Of a stretch of 64,000 bases of DNA, positions 37,728 to 46,427 are shown in pieces. Source of the DNA: Rothia sp. (in: high G+C Gram-positive bacteria) (GTDB taxonomy: Bacteria; Actinomycetota; Actinomycetes; Actinomycetales; Micrococcaceae); contig NZ_JAUNVZ010000003.1 in the NCBI RefSeq assembly GCF_030540545.1, positions 124,001 to 188,000 of the forward strand. The letters are read 5' to 3'. The position numbers were made by a program, and so were the translations under genes. A model generated the notes under the pieces. That model did not search any database. It had not been told where the DNA came from and saw only the letters and a list, made by a program, of their open reading frames with translations. Within the stretch, counting starts at the first letter, position 1. Each line of letters opens with the position of its first letter.

Positions 37728-38483
37728 TTAGCGCTCAGCGCTGCGGCTTAGCGACACAAATTTACGGCGCATAGATACCAGCACCGTGGCAGCATTCGCT
37801 GCAAAAAGCATGCCATAAACCAGCACGAAAAGCGGACCGAAACCCCAGAATACGAAGACCCAGCATAGGGTACCGGCATCCATATGCAGATTCACAAAAG
37901 AACGCAGAGTACCGCCCGTAGAAGGTGCTGCAGTCTTGCGGGTGCGGCGCAACTGCTCGGCAAGAATCTGGCTCATAAAATGACCGGCGGTCAGCACGCT
38001 AAAAGCCAGAGGAATCCACCACAGAGCCCAAGAGGCGGGCATCCAGGCCTCGGGGGAGAAATGCTGAGGAAAGCGAATAAAACCCACCAGCACCGCCACA
38101 TGAATACAGGGGGTGCGGATAGAATCCACCACATGATCCAGCCACTCACCGGCAGGGGAGGAGGCGCCCGTTACACGAGCCACCTGACCATCCGCAGAAT
38201 CTAAGGCATAGCCCAACGCCAGCAATAATGCAGCGAGCAGACCCACAGGAATAGAAGGAGTGGCGAGCATGAGCAGCACAATACCGCATGCCGAGACAGC
38301 AGCACTGAGCGCAGTAACACCATTGGGGCCAATACCCAGAGCTACAGCCGAGGCGGCAAAAACACGCGCCACGCGGCGATTGACCCAGCGGGTATAGGCG
38401 GGCACACCGGCGCCGGATTTCTGGGCGCCATTAAGCTGCTGAAGAGTCTGTCGGAAAACAGACCCGCGGGAGGATGAAGACAT
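37728..38483 (-). CDS. CDP-alcohol phosphatidyltransferase family protein
   Basis: Integral membrane transferase moving a phospho-group from a CDP-activated donor to an alcohol acceptor. The full signature DxxDGxxARx8GxxxDxxxD is present: Asp95, Asp98-Gly99, Ala102-Arg103, Gly112, Asp116 and Asp120, including both catalytic and metal-binding aspartates. About six membrane helices follow a 45-residue basic N-terminal segment. The family normally makes phospholipids, but this copy opens a Wzx/Wzy polysaccharide operon with a TagD-like cytidylyltransferase at its far end, so a role in the surface polymer is more attractive than general lipid synthesis. This is an inference. AGAGAG lies upstream of the ATG. 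Confidence 0.88.
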   Translation of the reverse strand: MSSSSRGSVFRQTLQQLNGAQKSGAGVPAYTRWVNRRVARVFAASAVALGIGPNGVTALSAAVSACGIVLLMLATPSIPVGLLAALLLALGYALDSADGQVARVTGASSPAGEWLDHVVDSIRTPCIHVAVLVGFIRFPQHFSPEAWMPASWALWWIPLAFSVLTAGHFMSQILAEQLRRTRKTAAPSTGGTLRSFVNLHMDAGTLCWVFVFWGFGPLFVLVYGMLFAANAATVLVSMRRKFVSLSRSAER

Positions 38484-38562
38484 AATGCTCTCTTCACATA
38501 TCGGTGGTGGGTGCTCAAGGATGGGCTATATCTCGGGCCGGAAGTGAGAATAGCCGATGAGC

Positions 38563-38585
38563 GTAGAGGAAAGTATATCCTCTAC
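38563..38585 (-). promoter_or_regulatory. Candidate operator/promoter of the polysaccharide operon
   Basis: Perfect 8-bp inverted repeat GTAGAGGA / TCCTCTAC separated by 7 nt. The centre on the minus strand reads TATACT, a good -10 hexamer. It lies about 80 nt before the CDP-alcohol phosphotransferase start. The overlap of a palindrome with a -10 box is the arrangement of a repressor operator, but no regulator is identified. Confidence 0.45.
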
Positions 38586-38783
38586 ACCCAACTATATAGA
38601 TATACACCCCGTGTACTCAAGATAAAACGCTCTATGATGATGTGGGCTAAAAACTCACTGACTAGATAATAAACCCTCTCATGTGGCTTTGACGGTGCTC
38701 TCAGAGTAGGTGTTCTGGGGGCTGACGGTAGCTGCTGCTTGGGAAGTATAAAAATACTCGTATAGTCGCCTGCAATCAGTACT

Positions 38784-38829
38784 AAGGTGCCGGTGCGCTC
38801 TCTCTACAGAGAGAACACACCGGCACCTT
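38784..38829. terminator. Terminator after the large fibrinogen-like gene
   Basis: 12-bp stem AAGGTGCCGGTG / CACCGGCACCTT enclosing a second TCTCT/AGAGA hairpin, 25 nt past the stop of the large gene. A short T-run follows only on the plus strand, so efficiency on the minus strand is uncertain. Confidence 0.6.
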
Positions 38830-38853
38830 TAGCACGGAGGCTTCAGCTATACC

Positions 38854-41800
38854 TTAGCCCTCTTCGCGAGCAATGGGCTGCTCGGGCTGAGGCTGATCCT
38901 GCGCAGGATATTCCTGCTCAGCGGGTGCATCATCCGCAACCGGAGTTGCCTCGGGCTGAGCCTTTTCAGGAACTGAAGAATGCGCAGTCATACCGAAGCT
39001 CACATTCGGGCTGCGGCGCCAATTCGCCTGAACCTGAACAGCAATGACATTCTCACCCTCGTGCAGATACTCCGCGGGTACCGTCACCTGCTCGGTCACA
39101 CGTTCGGCGAGAATATCCGGAGCAGCAGTGGCGTACATATGCGGGCTCAGGTGGCCTTCGCGCAGGTTCTTACGGAATACCTCATGACCGTTGACATAGA
39201 CAACAATGCCGTCATCTGCCCAGGTCATCAGCTGCAGATTCGAAGCAGCCTGCTCAGAGTTAAGCTGCACCGAGCGGCGAGCGTAGAAGCCCAGCTCCTG
39301 CTTATAATGCTCTGTCTGACGCTCAACCACGGTATTAACCGGAGCATTACCCCAACCCAGAGGCGCCTTACCACTCAGCCACATCTGGTCCTCGGGTAGA
39401 TCCGCGCGCCACTGATCCTCGCTTGCGCTATTCCAGGAAGCAACAGGCTCAGAAATAGTCGTGCGATAGAACCACTCTTCATCCCCGCTCAAAATACTGG
39501 TTACGCTCTGAGTATTGACCGCACGCGGCCCCTCAGCTGCGGGCATCACCGGGGTGCGACCCAGCAGCGAGACAGCAGCCAGGCTAAAGCTCAGATTGGG
39601 AGAGCCCGCCCAGTTTGCCTGCACCTGGGCGGCAATCACATTGGAGCCCTCCTGTAGATACTCGGCGGGAACCTCCACAATTTCGGTAGAGATGCCCTTG
39701 GAGGAATCCGGAATAGCGTTGGCGTAGGAGTTATAGCGCACCTCGCCCTCGCTCAGATTCTTACGGAAGACCTCGTGGCCATTGACATAGAGTGCAATGC
39801 CATCATCAGCGCGAGTAATCAGCTGCAGAGGCACCTGCGACTGAGCCTTGGTTAAGTGGACACTGCGGCGAGCGTAGAAGCCCAGGGAATCCTTAGGACG
39901 CTCCAGCTGGGTCTTCAATCCAGATGCATTACCCCAGCCGAAGGGAGCCCAAGCGGGCTTCCACGTCTCATCCCCGCTAAGCTCCTTCAGATTCTGAGTC
40001 TTCCAGTCGGAAGGCATATCGGCACTCACCGGGGTGTAGAACCACGCCTCAGAGCCATCCAGAATCACGCGGGTCGCATCCAGTTCACGAAGGACTCCGG
40101 GAGCCAGAGCCGGCAGGGTTGCCACCGGAGTGGATGCCGAGTAGTTACCCACAGGATCCGCTGCACGCACAAAGTATCGTGCATTGGGCTCATAGGGCAG
40201 ACGAATCGAGGTGGAATAGGTCGAAGCAATCACACGATCATTACGCAGAATCTGGTAACGGGCCTTCTGATCGCCGACCTTCTGCCAGCTGAGCTTGTCA
40301 TAGGCGGTACGGGTCAGACCGTCCAGCTCATGCTCAACCTTCAGATCCCCAGGAGCCTCCGGGGCAGTTGCGTCACGCTGAGCGTAGCGGGCGAAACCGA
40401 CGGTCTCCTGCATACCGTAGGCACCCAGGGAAGACTTCACATCGCCGCCAACCCAGAGCACACCGCGAGAATCCATAAAGGAAGCCCACACGCCCTGACC
40501 GTATTGACCCACCAGCTTCGGATCAAACTCCGGCATATACTGCCCGGACTTCGTATCAAATGCACCCACGAGGCGAATCGTATCAACCTGGTCATTATCA
40601 GACCACGGGTTGTTGTAATTGCTCGTACCGTGATAAATAAAATCACCGCAATGGCAGGAACCATACATGGTGTTAGTGTTCGAATCCAAAAGCAGGCCCT
40701 GGAAATCGCCACCGGCACGGGTTACAGAACTATTCAAACGATAGGACAGCTCCGAACCGCGATACTGGGAAATAATATGCTCCGTACCGCCAGTCCACAC
40801 ATTCTCACCGTCAAAAGCCACCGCGTGCTGGTAACCCCACTGCTTGCCTTCCTTTGTCAGACCATTCTGAGGCAGAGCAGCACGATCTTCAGCCTTGATG
40901 CTACGGTCCGAGGGCGCCCAATCCCAGGGCTGAGAAATATAGACCTTACCGTCCGTATTTGCTTGACCCTTCAACGCCGCAAGACGGAAAGAATGACCCT
41001 CTACATCCGTATCCAGCTGCGTAAAATACCCCGCAATATAAATCTCAGATTCATCCGGACGAGCGCTAATAGAGGTCACCAAACCAACCACACGAGGAGT
41101 CCAGGTCGAATCCACTCCCTGAGAGGAAATTGACAGGCGCAACAAATTTTCTGCAGCGACCGACGTGTTCTGATCCTTCGCGTGGGTGAAAACACCACCC
41201 ACATACAGATGATCGCCCGCAATAGAAAGGGAACGCCCCTGAGCAATTGCGTTATTTGCCTTAGAGAGAATCGGCCAGGATGCATCGAGCTCACCGGTGG
41301 TCGCATCTACCACCGCAAAACCCTGCAGGTTCTTGCCATTGACATGGGTAAATTCGCCCGCAATAGCCAAACGGTTATTCGGCAGGGCAGCAAGAGCCTT
41401 CACCTGACCATCCAGACGCAGGTTAAAGGAACGAACAGGCTCCTGAGAATCCACATTCAGCGCCCCAATATAGGGCATATCAATATGCTCTTCGGTATTG
41501 GCAGAGTTTTCAAGGTACTTAAAATCGCCACCGAGAAAAACCGTATCGCCAATCTGGGCAAACGCCTGAACGCGAGTATGGAACTCGTTCTGGCTCCAGG
41601 TTTTACCTTTATTATGAGGATCAGTACCCGGTGTCGCAGCATCCTTGCTCGTACGCCAACGAACAGGCTCAGAATAGCTATTGGGCAAAACACGACGTTC
41701 AAAACCAGACGTACCCGAATCAGCAATGCTCTGATGATCTAGATCCGCCTGCATAAGGCGAGGGCGTAGATACATCTGAGTAAAGGCTAGAGGGACACCT

Positions 41801-42702
41801 TTATCTTCCATACGGATAAAAGAGGTATTGCTCATGAGAGTATCCGATGGGTAGCTCTCAAAGAGATTACGTTGAGTTGCGTCTCTGTACGGAATGTTCG
41901 TTCCGAAGGTAAATCCTAGGGAATAATTTTTGGGAGATAGATGGGTAAAGGAAATATGGTTTAGCCCATTCGACGTATTGATATCAGAAATATACGGTAT
42001 CGCCCAAAGAAACTGCGATCGCACATTCTTGAGGGAAAGAATATCCTCCTGAGAACCCTCAACCGAGCTCTGCATAGAGATATTGCCCCACTGATTGGCA
42101 GAACGTAGAGCCCAAGACCAACGCTCGGTGTGAGTGCGCTGCACCTGAACATCCTGCCACGCGGTACCTTCCGGGTTGAGAGCACGGCGAATACGCACAC
42201 CGTCCTCCAGATCATCCGGACGGATACCCATACCCTCAGTGTCATTATTGAGCAGAGCATTCACCGTGGTCGAAGGCAGCTGAACAGGGGAGAAAGCCTT
42301 CGCACTATCAACACTTTTGGGAGTTCCATCAGCATTCTTAAGAGAAGGGTAACCGGGGTTATTCTCCCACAGCTCGCTGGGTGAACCCTTACCCGCATAG
42401 CTCTCGGACCAGCCCTCGCGGCCTCGACCAATCAGAACCCAGCCGCCGCCGTCATATTCCTGATCGCAGAAGAATTGCTGCGGCTCAGACATCTGATCGG
42501 TCAGCAACCAATAGACGCCCGATGTTGCCTTGGGGTTCAGCTGCTTAATTTCATAGCAGGATGCCGCGGCGTGCGCTGCATCGTGCCCGTCGTATACGGT
42601 CTCATCCGCCTGGGCAATGCTCCCACCGGTGGGAAGCAGAGGTAAAGCCAGGGACAGACCGAGCGTACCTGCCAGAAGGGTACGCCATTTTCCTCGTGCC
42701 AT
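38854..42702 (-). CDS. Large secreted fibrinogen-like YCDxxxxGGGW protein with beta-propeller and two jelly-roll domains
   Basis: A 1282-residue secreted protein of unknown function. Domains in order: signal peptide (about 1-32, cleavage likely after SIAQA); fibrinogen/intelectin-like domain (about 45-315) opening with SCYEIKQLNP, then FFCDQEYDGGGWVLIGRG and closing at FTQMYLRPRL; a beta-propeller-like region (about 365-770) with repeated strands such as VFLGGDFKYL, LAIAGEFTHVNG and LYVGGVFTHA; a fibronectin III-like module (about 780-865); and two tandem jelly-roll modules of about 170 residues (about 880-1045 and 1065-1240), each with ADDGI..YVNGHEVFRKNL. A Pro/Glu-rich tail ends the protein without an LPXTG motif or membrane helix. 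The start at 42702 has GGAG 7 nt upstream; an in-frame TTG 12 nt before is less likely. Confidence 0.85.
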   Translation of the reverse strand: MARGKWRTLLAGTLGLSLALPLLPTGGSIAQADETVYDGHDAAHAAASCYEIKQLNPKATSGVYWLLTDQMSEPQQFFCDQEYDGGGWVLIGRGREGWSESYAGKGSPSELWENNPGYPSLKNADGTPKSVDSAKAFSPVQLPSTTVNALLNNDTEGMGIRPDDLEDGVRIRRALNPEGTAWQDVQVQRTHTERWSWALRSANQWGNISMQSSVEGSQEDILSLKNVRSQFLWAIPYISDINTSNGLNHISFTHLSPKNYSLGFTFGTNIPYRDATQRNLFESYPSDTLMSNTSFIRMEDKGVPLAFTQMYLRPRLMQADLDHQSIADSGTSGFERRVLPNSYSEPVRWRTSKDAATPGTDPHNKGKTWSQNEFHTRVQAFAQIGDTVFLGGDFKYLENSANTEEHIDMPYIGALNVDSQEPVRSFNLRLDGQVKALAALPNNRLAIAGEFTHVNGKNLQGFAVVDATTGELDASWPILSKANNAIAQGRSLSIAGDHLYVGGVFTHAKDQNTSVAAENLLRLSISSQGVDSTWTPRVVGLVTSISARPDESEIYIAGYFTQLDTDVEGHSFRLAALKGQANTDGKVYISQPWDWAPSDRSIKAEDRAALPQNGLTKEGKQWGYQHAVAFDGENVWTGGTEHIISQYRGSELSYRLNSSVTRAGGDFQGLLLDSNTNTMYGSCHCGDFIYHGTSNYNNPWSDNDQVDTIRLVGAFDTKSGQYMPEFDPKLVGQYGQGVWASFMDSRGVLWVGGDVKSSLGAYGMQETVGFARYAQRDATAPEAPGDLKVEHELDGLTRTAYDKLSWQKVGDQKARYQILRNDRVIASTYSTSIRLPYEPNARYFVRAADPVGNYSASTPVATLPALAPGVLRELDATRVILDGSEAWFYTPVSADMPSDWKTQNLKELSGDETWKPAWAPFGWGNASGLKTQLERPKDSLGFYARRSVHLTKAQSQVPLQLITRADDGIALYVNGHEVFRKNLSEGEVRYNSYANAIPDSSKGISTEIVEVPAEYLQEGSNVIAAQVQANWAGSPNLSFSLAAVSLLGRTPVMPAAEGPRAVNTQSVTSILSGDEEWFYRTTISEPVASWNSASEDQWRADLPEDQMWLSGKAPLGWGNAPVNTVVERQTEHYKQELGFYARRSVQLNSEQAASNLQLMTWADDGIVVYVNGHEVFRKNLREGHLSPHMYATAAPDILAERVTEQVTVPAEYLHEGENVIAVQVQANWRRSPNVSFGMTAHSSVPEKAQPEATPVADDAPAEQEYPAQDQPQPEQPIAREEG

Positions 42703-42829
42703 AGGAATCTCCAATGTAGGTTTGGTTATGAACCGGCAGCCTGTGCCGGTTGAACCGAAGTTGAGTGAAAATATTGGTAGATATGCTCAGGTACCCGTCG
42801 ACAGTTTATTGGTACCTTTCATAACTATT

Positions 42830-43633
42830 TTAGCAATCCGGGTTATTCGGGAAGTCGTGACGCGCTATTTTCATCACGCCATTTTCCGACACCAGAGTGT
42901 AAATATTCAGAGAGCGAGAAGGGGAACCCGAGGTATCAATAACCTGGCCGTTACTATCCTTAATAACTACCTTTGAGGAATCCAAACATACTTCCATAAT
43001 CTTCGCCGGCTGACCCTCATAGGTCGTATCGGCAATACGCGGGGTACCCACCACGGTAGACTGGCCCTCATAATGCCAGCCGTTCTGAGCGTACTCTACA
43101 GCGGACATTAAAAACTCTTCGCGGGCTGCACCTACAGAGAGCGCAGAAATAGCATCAATGGTGCTCTGATCCAGGCTCGGAGCGTTACGCTCGGCGGTGC
43201 TACCCTCCGGGTTATCTTCCGCGGGAGTGGTGGATGTCGGTGCCGGGGAGGTTTTGACCTCGCCCAGGGTCTTCTCGTAGGTATTGACCAGCTGGGTGCT
43301 CTGCTTAACCTCGGGCGCATCAACAGCGATGGTGCGGCCCGAATCCTTGATCTCCTGGGCGCCCTCATAGGTGTCCGGGGGAGAAGAAACGCTTGCGCTT
43401 GCCGAGCCGGATGCTGCCGGTGCTGCAGAATCCTTAGTTCCGGTAGAAGCACCCGGGGTTGCTTGGGAAGCCGCGGGCGAAGAAGCTGCGGCAGAAGATG
43501 CCGCGCTAGAGCTCTGAGAGCTTGCGGTAGAAGAACTGGGGGAAGCGGATTCCTGCGAGGGGGAGCCGCAGGAGGATAGTACAAGAGCTAATCCTAGGGA
43601 AGCAATCCCCAGAGTCGAAGGTATACGATGCAT
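42830..43633 (-). CDS. Ser/Ala/Pro-rich lipoprotein
   Basis: Predicted membrane-anchored lipoprotein of 267 residues: basic start MHR, hydrophobic core GIASLGLALVL, and lipobox LSSC with Cys22 as lipidation site. A long low-complexity linker of Ser, Ala, Thr and Pro (about 23-150) follows, a likely O-mannosylation target for the pmt product. The C-terminal globular part (about 155-267) has WHYEGQSTVVGTP and MEVCLDSSKVVIKDSNGQ, like the NTF2-type domains of actinobacterial lipoproteins. The start at 43633 is chosen because it begins the signal peptide; the frame runs 105 nt further upstream. It lies between the two fibrinogen-like genes on the same strand. Confidence 0.8.
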   Translation of the reverse strand: MHRIPSTLGIASLGLALVLSSCGSPSQESASPSSSTASSQSSSAASSAAASSPAASQATPGASTGTKDSAAPAASGSASASVSSPPDTYEGAQEIKDSGRTIAVDAPEVKQSTQLVNTYEKTLGEVKTSPAPTSTTPAEDNPEGSTAERNAPSLDQSTIDAISALSVGAAREEFLMSAVEYAQNGWHYEGQSTVVGTPRIADTTYEGQPAKIMEVCLDSSKVVIKDSNGQVIDTSGSPSRSLNIYTLVSENGVMKIARHDFPNNPDC

Positions 43634-43878
43634 AGTGAACCTATTCGATGTTTGAAGAAGAGCGAATACACCGCATTCCCGCCCAAAGGCAGAGAAACGA
43701 GTGTATTCAGTATAAAACCTTGAATACCCCGTGCGCACCCAAGGCTATGCACAGGGAAATAATCGTGCGGGTAGCACTAGGGCGAGTGTAAAAGCCCGTC
43801 CTGCTGCCTTGCATCTAATACAGATAGATAGAGAGAAGACAATAGAGAGTGGGCTTTACACAGCATAAGCACTAGAGC

Positions 43879-46209
43879 TTAGGAACTCATGGGCACAGTC
43901 GAGACGGAGTAATTACCCGCGCTATCAATAGTGCGCACCGCATAGCGTGCACCATCGCGATGAGCCACGGTGTAATCGGTACCGGTTACAGTAGCAATCA
44001 CGCGATCATCGCGCATCACCTGATACTGTGCGCCGGGCACAGCCTTCCATGAGATTCGATCTTTATCTCCCGTGCGGGCAAGCGAGGCGGAACTCGGGGT
44101 AGCCGGAGGGGTCACGTCGCGCGGTGCGAAGCGTGCGAATCCGACGGTGCTTTGTTCGCCGTAAGCGCCCAAAGAACGGATAATATCGCCACCGGCCCAC
44201 AGATTACCGCGGGAATCGGTAAAGGACGCCCAGACACCAAAATCGTGCGGCGCATTGACTCGGTGCTTGCCCTTAAGAACAGGGTTGAACTCACCAATCA
44301 TTTCACCGCTGTCTTTATCGAACGCGGCGATCAGTCGGATGGAGTGCACATCGTGGTAGGAGCTATCCCAGGGCTGCTGGGATTCACCGGTACCGCTGTA
44401 GAGGACATGTCCACAGTGGCAGGAGCCGTAGACGTTCGAACCGGATAGGCTCAGGCTCTGGAAATCGCCGCCTTCACGCGAGATCGCCTGGGAGGTTCGC
44501 GCATGGTCGCTCTTGCGGTAGCTTGCGATCAGGTGCTCGGTGCCGCCGGTGAAGACCTTATCCCCGGTGTCCTGCACGGCGAATTGGTAGCCGTACATAA
44601 TGCTCTTGTCCTTGGGCGTGTAGGACAGTTCCCAACTCCAGGGGATATTGGAGGCGTTGGTGCCGTTCATTGCTGCCAGACGGAATGCGCTCTTGGAGTT
44701 GAGCTGGCTGAAGTAGCCCGCAGCGTGTACCACGCTATTATCTGCCGAGGCGCTAATGCTATTGACGGTTCCGTTAAAAATCGGGCGCCAGGAGCGGTCC
44801 ACTTCGCCGGTGGAGAGCTTAATGCGCGCCGCACCTCGAGAGTAAGCGGCATTGGGTGAGGTATGCCCCTTTACATGGGTGAAGTTACCTGCAATGTAGA
44901 GGTAGTCGCCCTGCACCTGCATGCTCTTGACCTGCACGGGGGCGGTGGTGCCGCGGCGCTCAAGCTGAATATCCCAGCTCTTATCAATGCTGCCGGAGGT
45001 GGCATCCAGAATCGCAAAATGGTTGACCGCAACACCGTTGACTCGGGTGAACTCGCCGCCAATAGCCAGACGATTACCGGGCAGAGCCACCATGCTTTTA
45101 ACCTGACCGTTGACGGTGGGGCGGAAGGTCGTGACTAACTCGCCACTATCCACGTTATATCCGGCAATATTCGCCTGGTCTACACGGGCACCGGCAGCTG
45201 ACTCAACATAGGCGAAGTCGCCACCGGTAAAGACGGTATTGCCCACCTGGGCAAAGCTCTGTACCTGGGTGTTGAGCTCGGTGTATCGACCGGTGTACGT
45301 TTCTTCACTGGTGCGCCATTTGACCGGCATGGTGTAGCTTTCGGGTAGGGCACGGCGATGAGATGCCGCGCTACCGTTCGCGCCCAGGGAGCTAAAACGC
45401 AGATCCTTCTGAGTCAGGCGAGGGCGCAGATAAATCTGGGTAAAGGGTACGGAGAATCCGGTGGTTTCTGCCTTGTGGTAGATATAGGACTGGGGGCTGT
45501 CGATTCCGTATTGCATGTCGTAGCCGTAGGCGAAGCCGATTTTGTATTCATCATTGGGGTTGGCGTACATGCGCAGGGATTGCTTGCCTTCCACATCGTA
45601 CATGCGGGAGGTTTTTGCCAGACGCGTGTTTTGGCGTCCGCCAGGATCGACAAAGCTGAAGGTGCCCCAGCGTTCGGGCCAGCTCATGGCCCAGGTCCAC
45701 TGCTTGGCTTGTTCGCGGTGGGCGCGCACTTCCTGCCAGGAGGTGCCCTGTGTATTGTAGGCGCGGCGGAAGCGAATACCGTCCTGCTGATCCTTGAGCT
45801 TGGCGCCGTTCATGAGCGCATTGATGGTGGTGCTGCTTAGCTGCACGGGTTTGAAGGCGCTGACGCTTTGGGGGTTGGTGTAGAGCTCTGCGGGATCGCC
45901 TTTACCGTTGTAGCTTTCGGTCCACTCTTCGCGGCCGCGGCCGACCATGACCCAGCCACCGCCGTCGGTTTCTTGGTCGCAGTAGAAGCGTTCAGGACCG
46001 GACATTTCGGGGGTGTAGAGCCAGTAGGTGCCGGAGCGTGCGGCGGGGTTGAGCAGTTTTGCTTCGTAACAGCTTGCGGCTGCGCGTTCGCTGCTGCTTC
46101 CGTCGTGGCTTTCGGGTGCGGCGGTTGCAGGCAGAAGCGGTGCGATGGTGAATGCGGCGCCTAGTGCGAGCGCGAATGCGGTCCATCGCGTCTTCAGGGA
46201 AGTACGCAT
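43879..46209 (-). CDS. Secreted fibrinogen-like YCDxxxxGGGW protein with beta-propeller
   Basis: A 776-residue paralogue of the large protein encoded at 38.9-42.7 kb. Signal peptide about 1-31 (ATA/AP region); fibrinogen-like domain about 42-266 with SCYEAKLLNP, FYCDQETDGGGWVMVGRG and FTQIYLRPRL; propeller-like region about 310-690 with VFTGGDFAYV, LAIGGEFTRVNG and LYIAGNFTHVKG; and a fibronectin III-like module to the end. It lacks the two jelly-roll modules and the acidic tail of its relative. Both share the unusual NVYGSCHCG or MYGSCHCG sequence in the propeller. No cell-wall sorting signal. GAGA precedes the ATG. Confidence 0.85.
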   Translation of the reverse strand: MRTSLKTRWTAFALALGAAFTIAPLLPATAAPESHDGSSSERAAASCYEAKLLNPAARSGTYWLYTPEMSGPERFYCDQETDGGGWVMVGRGREEWTESYNGKGDPAELYTNPQSVSAFKPVQLSSTTINALMNGAKLKDQQDGIRFRRAYNTQGTSWQEVRAHREQAKQWTWAMSWPERWGTFSFVDPGGRQNTRLAKTSRMYDVEGKQSLRMYANPNDEYKIGFAYGYDMQYGIDSPQSYIYHKAETTGFSVPFTQIYLRPRLTQKDLRFSSLGANGSAASHRRALPESYTMPVKWRTSEETYTGRYTELNTQVQSFAQVGNTVFTGGDFAYVESAAGARVDQANIAGYNVDSGELVTTFRPTVNGQVKSMVALPGNRLAIGGEFTRVNGVAVNHFAILDATSGSIDKSWDIQLERRGTTAPVQVKSMQVQGDYLYIAGNFTHVKGHTSPNAAYSRGAARIKLSTGEVDRSWRPIFNGTVNSISASADNSVVHAAGYFSQLNSKSAFRLAAMNGTNASNIPWSWELSYTPKDKSIMYGYQFAVQDTGDKVFTGGTEHLIASYRKSDHARTSQAISREGGDFQSLSLSGSNVYGSCHCGHVLYSGTGESQQPWDSSYHDVHSIRLIAAFDKDSGEMIGEFNPVLKGKHRVNAPHDFGVWASFTDSRGNLWAGGDIIRSLGAYGEQSTVGFARFAPRDVTPPATPSSASLARTGDKDRISWKAVPGAQYQVMRDDRVIATVTGTDYTVAHRDGARYAVRTIDSAGNYSVSTVPMSS

Positions 46210-46427
46210 TATTCTCTTTTCAATCGGTGATATAGCAGTAGCGTACCACGCGAAAGTTTAAACCTTTGGGTGAAACTATAAAAATTCATTGAGCTTTAGT
46301 TTACGTTTAATCACTCGCGGTGCGTGAGTGTTGATGTTCGCCCGGCTGAAAGCTTAAGCGCGGGTGGCGTTGGTCGGTGGGGGAGTATCCTTGAGGGGTA
46401 GTTTTATTCTTCTCTGGGAGGTTTTTC

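Larger units (their letters stand above)
38484..38853. other. Intergenic region upstream of the polysaccharide operon
   Basis: About 370 bases between the first gene of the polysaccharide operon and the end of the large fibrinogen-like gene. It holds the inverted repeat at 38563-38585 and a terminator hairpin at 38784-38829; the rest shows nothing I can name. Confidence 0.55.

Noticed and set aside
39856..41133. Plus-strand frame of 425 codons within the large fibrinogen-like gene
   Set aside because: Opposite strand shows signal peptide, repeated domains and a ribosome binding site; this frame does not.
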